A DNA stretch of 64,000 nt from Micromussa lordhowensis (GCA_964020085.1 OZ026604.1:22263732-22327731), one strand, 5' to 3'. Counted from the first letter of the stretch, positions 46,801-58,500 are shown. A program made the numbers and translations. Notes: generated from the sequence alone by a model not told the origin.

Positions 46801-49800
46801 GATGGCTGTTTTCGCAGGCTAAAGTAACAACCTCTGGGCGCAAAAACTATTGACTACCTGAAAGTAGTGGCCACTCTACCTTCAAGTAGGTAAACTTTGC
46901 TAAATGATATGTTACAGGGCGCACTGATACAGCAAAAAATATTCTGTTTGGTGTACTTCTGTGATGGCAACTGATGCATGTTAAACACCGTACCTACATT
47001 ACAGCATGTGATCTCACTGGCCACTTTGAGATCACAATCTCATGACATGCATTTAGCAATTAAACTGTTTCTGGCCCAAAGTCTCGTAGTGATCAGCATT
47101 GCAGAATCAGTGCCTGCTAATCATGAATTAAATAATGACCCTCTTTTGTTAGTTTGAATCTGCTGCTTTTTCAATTTCCTTCTCTGTTGATGTAATCTCA
47201 ACCAAAAAATTGTTCACTTTGGTCAATCTCTTATTATAGGACAATTGTTGCAAATCACAGAGGATTTGGTGCTTCCCAGTTAAAGGTGAAAATATTGTTT
47301 AACTTTTCAAGAGTTAGGTTCAATCGAAAACTTGGAAAGATCTTCAGGATTTTGATTGATATGTAATGTTTGTTTCATGTCAGAATTATATTTAGATTAT
47401 GACCAGCGCATTAGCATTAATGAAGCTGTCTTTACACAGACACCTCGCACGTTCTGTGCAGCGAATACTGAAGACCTCAAGTTTGTTCTATCACACATTC
47501 ATGAGGCGTATCCAAAGTCACCCATCCTTGGTATGGGAATTTCTATGGGAGGGTAAGTATCTATAACAATGTACTTTGTCTCTACAGTTGAGTGTCAGGA
47601 GTAACATTTTCAGTGCTAAATATTTGTTTGTTGATTGATTTCGAGGTTTGAATTTAATGTTGATGTTCATGAAAGATATGGCTTAGTGAAATTACTTTCC
47701 CTTGAGCCTAAAAAAAACACTGTACCCAACAACTCCAGCTCTTCTATTAACACAGCTGGCTAAATTTTAAATATCAGTGTTGAGTGATCCTTGAAACAAC
47801 TGTGGCTGTTTACCATTTACCTGAAAAAGTTTGGAAATTTTGGTCAGGATGTAAATGGCAAAATTTCCAACCGAAATATTCAAATGGAAAGTATGCTTAC
47901 CATTTGGAATTCTTCACTGCCAACTTGGAATTATGATCAGGTCGAAGGCGTCTTAGTCTCTTTCGTAAATTTTTTTTTTTAGTAAATGGTGGATGGCCAA
48001 TCCGAATGGAATAATATTACCAGGCATGGTTGCTTACAATTTGCATTAGCTGTCGAGGAACCAGTTTCTCCTTGTAAATTTTAAACAACTTGCATCCCAC
48101 AGAATGTCTGACAAATTTCAGTGGCATTACTGTATTAATTGATTTTTAGTCTGAGACTGTTTACATCCTACTGTCTCACAAAGCTGTAAATCAATACCGT
48201 TTGCCATGACTTGTATTTGTTTCACTTTCTTGAATTGAGTACAGTAGAACCCCGATAACTTGAACTCGGAAGTCCCATTTCCCTCGGATTTGACCCCACT
48301 TTTCAGTCATTTTTTAACTCAGTTGATAAAACCAAATTATCTTGTAATACTCCCCACTGATGCAACACCACAGTTTCTTTAGAAACATAACCCCTTTATC
48401 AATTATTAACATGGCAAGTTGGATATTCAATTGACCCCAATAACTCGAACCCATGCTAACTCGAACTGTTTTTCGTTTCCCTTCAGAATTCGAGTTACCG
48501 GTGTTCTACTGTAGTTTGCTTAACTTTGAATTTTGATTTGAGTGCTGTTCATTTTGTACACGTAGCATGATCCTCATGAACTACTTGAACGAGATGAGTG
48601 ATAATGAAAAGTCTGATCTTGTTGGAGTCATGGCCATATCAATACCCTGGAACTGCATGGAGTCATGTGTGTCTCTTGAACAACCAATCAACAGTTTTCT
48701 TTTCAATAAGCACCTAACAAGGAACCTTGTGAATATGCTGAACAGGTATCTAATAGGAATTTACAGGCAGGACCATGCAAAGAAAATCAATTTTCAGGCT
48801 TGCATTAAAGGCAAGCTCTAAAACAAACTATGATGTACAAGCCCAAACGTCATTCTCACTAACCCCTCCTCCCCCCCCCCCACCCCCCAAAAAAATTTCT
48901 TACAGTACTTCTATAATCTGAATCTCCTCTATTTAAATGTTCTGTAGAAACTTCCTTTGTCTTTGGGCAAGTGAAAGACAGAATCCACTGATGAAACTGC
49001 AAAATCCTCTAGCCAGAGCCTATCAGACGCGACTCTTTCTGCACACTGACAAAGTAGCCATGTTTTCACCCCCGAGATTAGTGAGGATCATGTCATTGGA
49101 CAGTTTTGGAAACCAAAATCCACTTCTGGGAGGGGGGAAATGAGTGAAGCTAAATTTGTAGTTGTTTTGTCAGTGTTCATTTCTGACCAGAAATGTTCAA
49201 TAACATAAACATTACATCAGTTAGGTGTCCACTGTTAGTCAAGACACTTTCCCTTCATTTGGGAAATTTGACCTGGTAGTAAAGTTTTGTTATTATTATT
49301 TTATTTCATTCTTCACAACTAATGATTAACTTGTTTATTTTTGGTGTTTTGGAAACTGGAGTTAGACATTATCAGCTCGAGGAGTGATAATTCATAAATA
49401 TTATTGTAGAATTAATTTAAATACATAATTTAGGATATTTTGTTTCACTCACTGACAGTTATCTATCTGAATTTTCTTTTTATAGCAATCTTGAAGTGTT
49501 TGAAAGCCATTTGGGGAATCTCCCATTTGACATTCACCATGCATTGAAGGTAAATACTCTCTCATGTACTATCTTGTTTTCTGAGGAGGCGCTGTGTGGT
49601 ATTTTTTGAGAGTATGATCATCTTGTCATTTTCTCCAGTTCTCAACCAGGACTTGGAACAAGGAAAATTAATGGCGCCCGTAAATTCTCGGAAATAAAGG
49701 TCCAAAAAACATGAGTTCTAATGTTCGTAATAGATTAAAATTTGGCAAGATATCTAGGAAAGACCTATTGTGTACGAAAATGCAAAAAAATGGGTATTGA

Positions 49801-51436
49801 AAATTTGATCATAGTGGCACTTTAATAGGAAATAAAAAACATACCATGTTGCTATCAAATTTTAGTATAAATCTACTAGCGTTCTATCACAAATGCCATT
49901 CTCTGATTGGCTATGTTGTAGGTCAAAATGAAATTCAGGTTAAAATGATATTACTCTGGTTTGATTCTCAATTTCCTTTGTCTTCTAATCCTAATTAATC
50001 ATGATCCATGAATAATTAGGGTTAGAAGACAAAGGAATATCATTTTAACCTGAATTTCATTTTGACCTACAACAGCTACACTACTTACTGTCTTTTTTGT
50101 GATAGATAGAGAGTAGCGTAGCAGTCTGCCCTTGTTAACAAAATGACAGCCACTTCTTCGCATTTTCGAAGTGTCTGTGAAGAGGAGTTAGATAAAGTTT
50201 TGAAGGTCACTCTCAATTGCTATGTGTGATGTTGACTCGGGCTGCGCCCTCCTCAACTATCACACGATAGAAGTCTCAAGCTTATAATCTAATTGTTTAA
50301 TAGAAACACAATATTAAACCAATCAGTGTGCATATACTGTATTTTCTTTGTGCTTTTCTAATTTTCTTTCTATACTGTTTGTCTCAATTATTTTCCTGAA
50401 TATTTTGTGCCAATTTAGAAATGTTGAAATTTTGCTAAGGACTGACTGTGGTGATTGATTGTCTATTTATTAATTGATTAATTTATTTATTTTTTACAGT
50501 CTCGGACCATACGTGAATTTGATGAGAGATTTACATCTCCAACATTTGGTTATCGCAACTATGAAGAATACTACAGTGCTGCAACCCTTCACACTAAACC
50601 TTTACATACCATAAAAGTTCCTGTACTCTGTTTGAATGCTGCAGATGATCCTTTCTCCCCTCTACATGGTAAGTGCTTCATAGCATTTTTCTGAATTTAT
50701 TCCTAGTTGTGTTATTCATGGGCCAGAAGAATGAGACTTTAGTTGCAGTGTCTGCTGTAAATGTACTGAACTCCAGTTCAAGGACTCCTGCACTCCAGGG
50801 CTGGCTGGCCTGAATCACAGTGTGTTTATGGGTGAGACACTCACTCAGGGTTTGTATGGGTCATTGAATACCTGGAAAGTCATGGAATAAAACAAAAAAA
50901 TGAAAAGGTCATAGAAAAGGTTATGGAAAGGCATGGAAGTAATTATAAAATGGACAGCCTAAAAGAGTCTGAAGAGTAACTTGTGATGGACTCTAAGCGT
51001 CCCATCCAGGGAGAGTAGAATACTCCTACTGGTTTAATGCTACAGGCTTGCATGGGATTTGACCCAATCAATCATGTATTCATCTCTTTCTCCACAGTTC
51101 AAATATGTGATCTTTCATATATTCACTTGTAACCTTGCATACTGTTCTCATGCTTTACTTCATGCTATTCATATTGTTGAAGTCATATACGTGTATTAAA
51201 TTTGTTTCATTTTTTATTGGTTTCTTATTACAGCAATTCCACTGGAAGCACTGGCACAGAACTCAATGGTTTCCATGGTGCTGACCTCCTATGGTGGGCA
51301 TATTGGTTTCGTCGAGGGCATTACAATTCACAAGAGCAATTACATGGAAAGGCTGTTTTCTCAGTTTGCTAAAGGCATCTTTGAACTTGTCAAGAAGGAC
51401 AAATTGAAAGAAATTCTTGAAGAAGCTTGTTCGTGA
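40811..51436 (+). CDS. ABHD3: ABHD3-like alpha/beta-hydrolase, membrane-anchored phospholipase (410 aa)
   Basis: ABHD1/ABHD3-family serine hydrolase; vertebrate ABHD3 cleaves phosphatidylcholines with medium-chain or oxidised acyl groups. Nine exons join in frame: 40811-41085, 43831-43952, 45458-45518, 47240-47285, 47440-47552, 48566-48745, 49486-49549, 50500-50668, 51234-51436 (TGA). Length 410 matches human ABHD3 (409). N-terminal membrane segment about 16-37 ([18 protein letters not shown]). Oxyanion region [30 protein letters not shown]; nucleophile Ser203 in GISMGG; acid in NAADDPFSP (D336/D337); His366 in SYGGHIGF. All three catalytic positions are present, so an active enzyme is expected. 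The start is fixed by an in-frame TAG four codons upstream. Introns hold many repeats (41400-51050). AATAAA at 51855-51860 is a plausible poly(A) signal. ABHD1 versus ABHD3 cannot be separated with certainty. Confidence 0.95.
41400..42305. mobile_element. Non-autonomous DNA element with about 180-bp inverted ends, ABHD3 intron 1
   Basis: Left end (GCAACATTGTTGCATTGC, AGTTGAAACCCACTGTTGCG, GTTGCAAAGTTGCTGAATCC, GGTCAGTCGTGTGTAAACAA) is mirrored on the right (TTGTTTACACACGACTGACC, GGATTCAGCAACTTTGCAAC, CGCAACAGTAGGTTTCAAC, GCAACAAATGTTGC). Interior 41590-42120 has no recognisable transposase. Borders are approximate. Confidence 0.72.
42745..43027 (-). mobile_element. tRNA-derived SINE copy in ABHD3 intron 1
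   Basis: Minus strand: GGTGGCCTCATGGTTAGTGC (box A), GGGTTCGAGCCCTGGCC (box B), TTGTGTTGTGTTCTTGGGCA, GGTGTATAAATGGGTACCGG. Antisense to the gene. Confidence 0.82.
43182..43218. repeat. Perfect 18-bp palindrome with 1-nt centre
   Basis: AGTTTACCAATTCTTAAC at 43182-43199, T at 43200, GTTAAGAATTGGTAAACT at 43201-43218. ABHD3 intron 1. Confidence 0.9.
43463..43821. repeat. Identical 34-bp direct repeats next to ABHD3 exon 2
   Basis: TTGAAATGTTAATAAGCCCT... occurs at 43463-43496 and, identically over 34 bp, at 43788-43821, nine bases before exon 2. The 291 bp between are unusually GC-rich for the window (CCCCTCCTGG, CCCCAGGAGG words). Either a tandem duplication later filled or an insertion that copied its flank. 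Confidence 0.85.
44118..44405. mobile_element. MITE, TAGAGTGGTTTTCAATCG ends, interrupted
   Basis: Ends TAGAGTGGTTTTCAATCG / TTGAAAAAAACTCTA with interior TTTGGTTTTGGTTTTAC words, a relative of 39638-39912. A second MITE (44249-44388) is inserted near its right end. Confidence 0.75.
44249..44388. mobile_element. TA-flanked hairpin MITE nested in another MITE
   Basis: Begins GCTGTTATTGCAGTTGAG and ends AACTGCGATAACAGC, flanked by TA at 44247-44248 and 44389-44390. Its centre is a hairpin GAGGCAAAAGGGTCAAT / ATTGACCCTTTTGCCTC. A near-identical element lies at 54713-54850, also between TA dinucleotides. TA duplication suggests Tc1/mariner-type mobilisation. Confidence 0.82.
45577..46821. mobile_element. 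DNA transposon with about 100-bp TIRs and 9-bp target duplication (MULE-like)
   Basis: The first 100 bp (TAGCCTGCAAAAACAGCC..., to ATTCCATACTGATGACG) and the last 100 bp are inverted copies with about four mismatches. AAGTAACAA is duplicated at 45568-45576 and 46822-46830. Long TIRs with 9-bp duplications are typical of the Mutator superfamily. Internal open frames (for example 45702-46082 minus, 127 codons) show no transposase motif, so it is probably non-autonomous. ABHD3 intron 3. Confidence 0.82.
48242..48511. mobile_element. TA-flanked MITE, CAGTAGAACCCCGATAAC ends
   Basis: Ends CAGTAGAACCCCGATAACTT / GAGTTACCGGTGTTCTACTG, flanked by TA at 48240-48241 and 48512-48513. The CAGTAGAACCCC end is typical of pogo/Tc1-mariner derived elements in many animals. 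ABHD3 intron 5, ending about 50 bp before exon 6. Confidence 0.8.
49883..50105. repeat. Foldback element with perfect 37-bp inner arms
   Basis: TTGTAGGTCAAAATGAAATT... (49916-49952) is the exact reverse complement of 50036-50072. Further inverted pairs lie inside (CCTTTGTCTTCTAATCCTAA / GGGTTAGAAGACAAAGG) and outside (CTATCACAAA / TTTTGTGATAG). ABHD3 intron 7. Confidence 0.75.
50985..51050 (+). repeat. SINE tail fragment
   Basis: CGTCCCATCCAGGGAGAGTA and TAATGCTACAG match the 3' part of the SINE family at 37396-37690; the head is missing. ABHD3 intron 8. Confidence 0.55.
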
Positions 51437-51474
51437 AAAATAGTGTAATTTATTTATTTGAAACGGATTCATCT

Positions 51475-51726
51475 GAGGCTACGTTCAGACTTGGTGCCCG
51501 AGCAAGGTGCCCAAGATGATTCTCACTCTGCACCAATGTGAACAAACCTTTTTTCCAAGTTTCAGAATTTGGGCACAGTATCCGTGCCTGGACACAAGGT
51601 CTCAACAGTGTACTCAGGCACTAGATGGTACTTGGGTACTCAGAGTAACCAGTGTCTGAATGCAACACTATTTTCTGCTGGTGCTCAGGCACAAGTGCTT
51701 AGGTGCCAAGTGTGAACACAGCCTAA
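51475..51726. mobile_element. MITE in the ABHD3 3' UTR
   Basis: Ends GAGGCTACGTTCAGACTTGG / AGTGTGAACACAGCCTAA, the form seen in many hAT-type MITEs. Starts 39 bp after the ABHD3 stop codon, so it should be transcribed if the signal at 51855 is used. Confidence 0.7.
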
Positions 51727-51860
51727 GTGGTGCATATTAATTTTTCAAGTTCATCGCTTGTAATCCAATTTAATCTTCTCTCTCCCAAACCATCCTAAGG
51801 TTGTTCCTTTATGGTTTATTAATATCTCTTTGATAAATATATATATATATAAATAATAAA

Positions 51861-51942
51861 GCAATTCTGCAGATCTCAGAGCGTATTATCCACCTCGGCC
51901 TTCGGCCTCTGTGGATAACACCCTCCTTGTTCTGCAGAATTC
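51861..51942. repeat. Palindromic repeat (CCACCTCGGCCTTCGGCC)
   Basis: Outer arms AATTCTGCAG / TTCTGCAGAATT, inner arms TTATCCAC / GTGGATAA, centre CTCGGCCTTCGGCCTCTG. It begins at the AATAAA of ABHD3. Confidence 0.7.
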
Positions 51943-53059
51943 CTCATATCCTACTAAGCCTCATTCAATAATTGCTAAATATTGGATGCTATACTTTTGG
52001 ATATAAAACTTCATCAAAAAGTAACACTCGTAATATGTCCAATATGTGATCAGCCATGTACTAAAAGTAAAACAAGTTGTATATTGTAACTGTAAGTTAT
52101 TGCATAAATTATATAGAGTTAATATACAGCCGACTGAAGCACTTTGCAGTGGAAGGTGTGAGTAGCTAATATTTCAAATGTACTTTTGATTGTTTTACCG
52201 AAGTTTGGTTTTCAAAAAATCTAAATCAAACATTCCCTGTTGAGAAAGTTTACACTAGACAATTTTTGCATGTAGTGTTTCTTTTGATATTTACTATGGA
52301 ACTCAGAAAACCGTCAACACCAGAAATATTTATAGAATGTTATTGTGTAGGGAAGGAAAACCCAGTTAGGCGTGAGAAAGCTAATTGTGGTTTTGGGGTT
52401 TGCTTTTGTGTCATAAACTTTATTGTGATGGGTCAGTGCACAATCAAGTTAAGGTGTTCACAGTTTTTTTGACTCGCAAAGTTAATTTCTAGACTTTCAG
52501 TTTTGCTTGGTTTTGTTCTAAGTTTTGTTCAGAAATTATTTGAGCTTATTCGAAGTTGAATTATAATGCACACATCACAAGTTTCTCCCTGGGCTTGCCC
52601 CCAGGGGAGACCAATACAGTAAGATTGTGAAAAGGGTAAAGCAATTTTTTTCTAAATTTTCCTTCACAGATATTCCTCACTCGATCCCCAAATTCAGCAT
52701 CCCCTATAATTTTAGCTTGGGAAAGGGAAATTTCAAGACCTTATTGAAAAGCTCCCCCTGTATTCCCTAACGTACCTGTGATGTTCTATCCAGGGATTCG
52801 CACTGAGGGAAGCTTGTGATATGCACAGTCATACAGACACCAAGCTACGTTGCTAATGAAACTGCAGGCTCAGTTTATGATCGGTAGAATAAATTTTTTA
52901 AATTTTTAATCAAGTCATTACTGAGTTGACCTTGCTTCACAGCCATGGCTTGTAATTAAAAAGATGTTGAATTAATTTGGTGGCTTCCCCTTTTCTGGAG
53001 GTCTCCTTGCCATATGAAATTGCAGAAATGTTAATATATACCTTTTTAAGGCAAATACC
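51943..53059. other. Intergenic between ABHD3 and Staufen, nothing recognised
   Basis: No exon-like reading frame; only short AT-rich runs and a simple GATGATGAC stretch near 53067-53090 just beyond it. Confidence 0.35.
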
Positions 53060-53408
53060 GGGAAGCGATGATGACAACGATGATGACGATGTTGAAAGCT
53101 GTCACCAGCAGCTTCCTACTACTATGGAACCGACTCCCTCTAGAAATTAGACAATGCCACTCATTGAACACTTTTAAAGTTTTACTAAAGACTCATCTTT
53201 TTAAATTAGCTTTTTATTAGTTTTTTTTATTAACTCATATTTCATTTTTATTGTTTTCTGAAAATTGTAAATTATTATTATAATTACTATTATTTAGATT
53301 AGCCATTTATTACTTTAAGATTTTAATGTTGTAATGCGCATTCGATCATATCTTTATAGCATGTTAGACTGCGCATTATAAGAAGTAAATGTTATTGTTA
53401 TTATTACT
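53060..53408 (+). mobile_element. LINE 3' fragment (CR1/L2-like)
   Basis: Plus strand encodes LLLWNRLPLEIRQCHSLNTF then KVLLKTHLFKLAFY and a stop (about 53115-53219), the usual end of a LINE RT ORF. The tail has TGTAATGCGC ... GCGCATTATAAG and a short TTATTG repeat. A 5'-truncated copy. Confidence 0.72.
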
Positions 53409-54316
53409 AAGATGTATATTTGCCTGCAGACTGCAGTTAAGTGTATGAACTATACTACTGAGGAGGCATTATTTACAAAAAGAGGTCAAAAATTGTTTTA
53501 AAAAGAACAATAAAACTCAGGCACATGACACTGGCACACTAAATTTCAATGTATAAACATAGTAACCTGGTAAACGTTAGTTGTATTTAATAATTTTCTT
53601 GTCCAGTGTTAATGAAAATGAGTCAAGACTTGTGGACGGTGTTAATACTTTTTGTCTGGGATCTCTGACATGCACAGCATTCTGTTGTTTGTTTAATAGT
53701 TGATAGTGCAGTCCAGATAATTATATTTTACTCTTTATTGAAGGTCCTCTTTTTCAAAAGAGAGAGATTTATTTACAGGTGCACTTCCATGTCAATTTTA
53801 TACAGCCGTTTCTTCTTTTCTTTTCTAATAATTTTTGTATATACTGAAGTAAAAAACTATGTAATTTATTATATACAGCCGATTTTGTTTTCTATAATAA
53901 TTTCTTGTAAACACTTTAATCAATAAAATAGAAAAAAAACTTCCATGTCAATTAGGGAGACTTGGCAGAGGGAAACGACAGCCTTTTCCTTGGGGGCCTC
54001 TGCAGTATAGAGACAGTCCTCAATTTTTTGACAAGCATTTTTTCATTTTTTATTAAACATCTCTAAGACAGTTAATATTATTGTAAGCAATTACTTGTAT
54101 CATTAATGAAGTCATTAGAAATATTTTTATGATAACTCAACATCAAGGACTGAATCTCTGAGAAGTTGATAGTACTAATGTCTTCATGTCAAACAGACCC
54201 TTATCACTTGCCTTCACAAGAAAACAGTCCATTGTTTATGTTTGTTTTGATTGGATAGCCTTCTTCTAGATGGCCTGCTTTGAGTAGTCAAACTGTAAAT
54301 CTATCTTAGGTCTAAA

Positions 54317-54412
54317 ATTTTTCAAACCAGTTTGATTTTATTTTTTTATTGTCTCACATTCATTATCATTGATTATTTTCCAAAACAGGGAAATAAAAAA
54401 TCCAACTGGTTT
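54317..54412. repeat. Hairpin, TTCAAACCAGTTTGATT arms
   Basis: TTCAAACCAGTTTGATTTTA pairs with AATCCAACTGGTTTGAA; AT-rich loop. Confidence 0.6.
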
Positions 54413-54469
54413 GAATAATTTTGTTTAAACCCCATTTTTTTTTTTCGATTACTGCTGAAATTCTCACAT

Positions 54470-54710
54470 GCTCATTGCCTAATTTTCATTGTCAATAAGT
54501 GGACACACACATGAATTTATAATTTCTGTAATGTTGACGCATTTTTGTTATATTTGTAAAAAACAAATTGACATCAGTGATTTTCATCAGGAGCCCATCA
54601 TTTGTCATAACTTTGTCAGCTATCACCTCGTGGATCCACAGCTACTTTGATGAAGTACTGACAAAATTCATGGTCAATAACAGGACAGACGCATGAAAAA
54701 CTTATGTCAA
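54470..54710 (+). repeat. Relative of the hairpin repeat at 33385-33672
   Basis: Shares AAAAAACAAATTGAC, CACCTCGTGGATCCACAGCT and GACAGACGCATGAAAAAC with 33385-33672. The right end touches the TA-flanked MITE at 54713. Confidence 0.65.
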
Positions 54711-54712
54711 TA

Positions 54713-54850
54713 GCTGTTATCGGAGTTGAGCCCACTGTCAAATATTCCTTTGTTTAGAGCGGCACACAAACGAGGCTAAAGGGTCAATACAATGCAGTAT
54801 TGACCCTTTCGCCTCGTTTGCATGTCAAACCGCTGATAACTGCGATAAGA
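54713..54850. mobile_element. TA-flanked hairpin MITE, second copy
   Basis: GCTGTTATCGGAGTTGAG ... AACTGCGATAAGA with TA at 54711-54712 and 54851-54852; central hairpin AGGGTCAATAC / GTATTGACCCT. Near-identical layout to 44249-44388. Confidence 0.78.
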
Positions 54851-54855
54851 TACCA

Positions 54856-54910
54856 GCCTCGTTCCCAGGGTCCTCTCCCTTGAAAAAGTAGAGAGGACTC
54901 TGGGAACGTT
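54856..54910. repeat. Short palindromic repeat (CCTCGTTCCCAGGGTCCTCTC)
   Basis: CCTCGTTCCCAGGGTCCTCT pairs with AGAGGACTCTGGGAACG. Third member of the family at 2490 and 7961. Confidence 0.65.
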
Positions 54911-55523
54911 AACAAGGTTGAATATTATACGACTGTGACTTTGTTGTATGATAGCCTATGGTGGTTATTGTAAACTAATAAAACCATTTTTCAGTAAATG
55001 AGAAGTATTTTCTGGTGTCACTGACATTTATTGCTATTCAATAAAAAGGACAAAAGGAAAAAAAATTTTATAAGAAAATAAAGGCCAAGATCACATTTAC
55101 TCTCCCCTCCCTCGCCATAAAACTAGTTGCTTTGCATTGCAAAGCCTGCTGGGATATCGTTTTTTTCCGAGTGACGCAAAGGCGAGCAGACCTCATGTCT
55201 GGCGGTTTAGTCCACTTTTGAAAGAAAACAAATTTCTTCAAAAGTGTGGGGTCTCCTCACTGATTCGCGTCGACTTCATAAACTTTCAGTTCCTTTTCAC
55301 CTTCTTTTGTTATTACCGTCAATTTTCCCCGGGAAATTAGCGGTAATTTCGAACAACACATCGAATTTTCTGTGGAGTCGACGGCCATTTTCAACTTAAC
55401 TTAACTCTTAAGCTTATTATTCGTCCGATTCGACACCATTCTACACTAGGTCGACTCTTCTATCCGTCTTTTTAAAGCATCTTCTTTTAATATTTCGCTT
55501 CTTCAAGTTCTGAGATCGTCACG

Positions 55524-58500
55524 ATGGCTCAGAAAACGCCGGTCAGCTTGATGAACGAACTTGCGAAAGCGAACAAGATGAATCCTGAATACAAAGTGAT
55601 CGAAGAGAGCGGACCAGCGCACAAGCGAACCTTCACTGTTCAACTAACCCTGGGTGAAGTAGGCACATGGCAAGGCAAAGCAACAAGTATTAGGAGCGCC
55701 AGGCATGCTGCAGCAACCGCGGGTTTGGAGAACTGTGGGCTTTGTTTGCCAGAAAAAGAAAAACCTAAAATTCAACAATTCAACGTGACTCCAACTGTAG
55801 AATTAAACGTGTTGGCAATGAAGCTAGGCAAGCTGACACAGTATCAAGACTTGCAGCCTAAGATCTCATCGTACCACCAACCACATGTCAACATGGGCTA
55901 CCACCGTCTTCAGATGCAACATCAGCTTACGGGAATGCACCACAGTATGCCCCGTCCACGCTCCCCTTATGGCATCCCCCAACCAGGTCAGGAGAATCAT
56001 TTTCGCCCCTACATCCAAAATGGCTACCACCCTCATTCTGCACCTCCCCGCATACCAAGGATTGCCTGTGTGAAGCTAATGGTTGGAGATAAGGAGTTCT
56101 ATGGCGAGGGCCATGACAAGCAAAAAGCCCGGCAAAATGCTGCGTCAAAAGCAATAAAGATCATGCGCGAGGAGCTGACAGCTTCTGGACAAAAGGAGGG
56201 TTCTAGCAATCTAGAGGAACAGAAAGTGTTTGTTCAGAATGCGGAAGCCACTGTTAATGATAGCCAGCCAGACAGTGCACCCAATGAGAATGTCACCGAG
56301 CTAAAATCTGAGATCAGTCAAGTGTATGAGATAGCCTCCAAACGGAAGCTTCAAGTAGGTTTTGAAGATGTGAAGAGCAGTGGTCCTCCACATATGAAGT
56401 GTTTTGTGGTGAGCGTCACAGTGGGAGAGTACATAACAGCTGGTGAAGGCTCTAAGAAGAAAGATGCCAAGCTAGAAGCGGCAAAGAAAATGCTTGAAGA
56501 GCTACAGAAACTACCCGAGCTACCCAAGGAGGAGACCAGCTACAAGAACAGTGGCCGGTTTGTTCGTCGCGGGCCTCGTATCTTGAACCAGAAAACGAAG
56601 GGAGAGATAGATCCCTCACTGAATCCAGTAAGTATTCTTGGGCAGATTCTACAGCGTCGACATGAGCAACCACCTGTCTACCAAATGCTTCATGAGAAGG
56701 TGATGGCACATGAAAGAGAATTCACCATGGAGGTGACTGTCGGACAGCACAAGGCCACGGGAGCTGGTCCGAACAAGAAGGAGGCCAAGAAGAAAGCTGC
56801 CGAAGCTATGTTACAGCTGATTGGATTTCGCTCTGCTGAGGGACAGCCAGCTGCAAATAACTCACAGGTAAAACTTACTGTTCCAGCTTGGTACACGTAC
56901 TTCTACCATGTTTCTTGTCTTTATCCAAGCTACCTGGTGGTTCCAAGTACCTTTAGAAACAGCTTGCAGTGAAACCTGTGTTGAGTGGACACCCTAGGGA
57001 CATGCACTAGTGTCCACTTAATACATGATGTATTAACCCTTTTGAAAACATCACATTTATTGATAACCACATTTCAATCTTTCCTAGTTCCTAGGCCTCG
57101 ATATTTAAATATTCTACTTAGCTTTAAAACGACATCAATGAACAATGTTAAAGGAGTCTTAGTTAAGCTTTTAGAAGTAAAAATCCCTTGAAGTGTCAGC
57201 TAATTGCAGGTTTTGTGCAACAAAATGACTTAAAGTTAGTGTCCTTGTCTACTTAACAGAGGTGCCTGCTCAATGCAGGGTTATTTTACAGTAAATGTGG
57301 GAAGAAAATGTAGGGACTCAAGCTGTCCACTTAAGACAGGTTTCACTGTAATTTCATTTGGAACATGACTCATCTTGTAGGGAGAGAAAGCTGTCAAGAC
57401 TGAGAAAAGCGATGCTGAACCGAAGGTCTCTTTTAATGGAAGTGGAACAGGCAGTCAGCCAGTCACCATTCTCGGCCGACAGCTCAAGCCTGGTTTGCTG
57501 CCAATGGTTCCTGAGCTGGCCAAGCAGACTCGATCAGACATGATGAACTCTGTGATTGCTCCCATTGCACTAGTGAAGCAGGAACCTCAGGTATAAACAA
57601 CTATTTAAAATGGTTGTTTATAGTTAAGAAAAAGAAAACATTTCCTGTGTTTCTGTTTAGGTATTTAAAACATGAGTATAAGTTTGGGAGAACAAGAAGT
57701 GCTGTAGGAACACAAGCTGTGGGCCAGTGATTCCACAGCATTTTCTCCATTACGAATGATAGACAGTGAGGTCTCTGCATAAACTCCTCAAACTAATGAA
57801 GTAATTCAAGTTCAAGTTTAAACAAAGGGAATCATGACCGTAACAGTGTTTGGATATCTGATCTTTATTAGCGTATATATTTTTCTATTTTATTTTTCTG
57901 TCTTTTCCCTAGTTTTAGTTTTTACTGAGAAGCTATATAAAAAGAAGTGAGTAGAAGTGTTTGACCACATTTCCAAGCACCTCAAAGTTCATTGAAAATA
58001 CTCCACTATGCATTATGTTTTCAACTCTCTTCTCAGTGTTTGGAAATGTGGTTAAACACGGTCTTTTGTGTTTGATATATTGCTCACAACTCGATTTTGT
58101 TGTGGTTTTATTCCTTAGGAACCAGCTCTACAAGGCGGGCTAAACCGAGCCCCTGGTGCCCCTGTGGTCAAAACTACTCCTGGGAAACATCTAACTCCAG
58201 TTCAGAAGCTTCTGCAGTTGGCTGAGGCTGAGGGGTTAAGAGTGCAATTTACTGATTACCCTAAGGTTAGAAACTGTCAGTCTTAAATATGAAACAAGAA
58301 CTCTCGTTTTCTCAGCATTTAATGAATTCCGCCATGGATAAAACTTTCCATTTTTCGTACTTTTTAAAGGAGATCAGCCATGGCAATTTGGCCCTGTACA
58401 AAATAGCATTTTAATAATTGAAAATAGTAGTTTACCAAGATAGAAAAACACCAAACAGATAATAATAAAACAAAAATGATTAAAAGGATTGAGAAGATTA

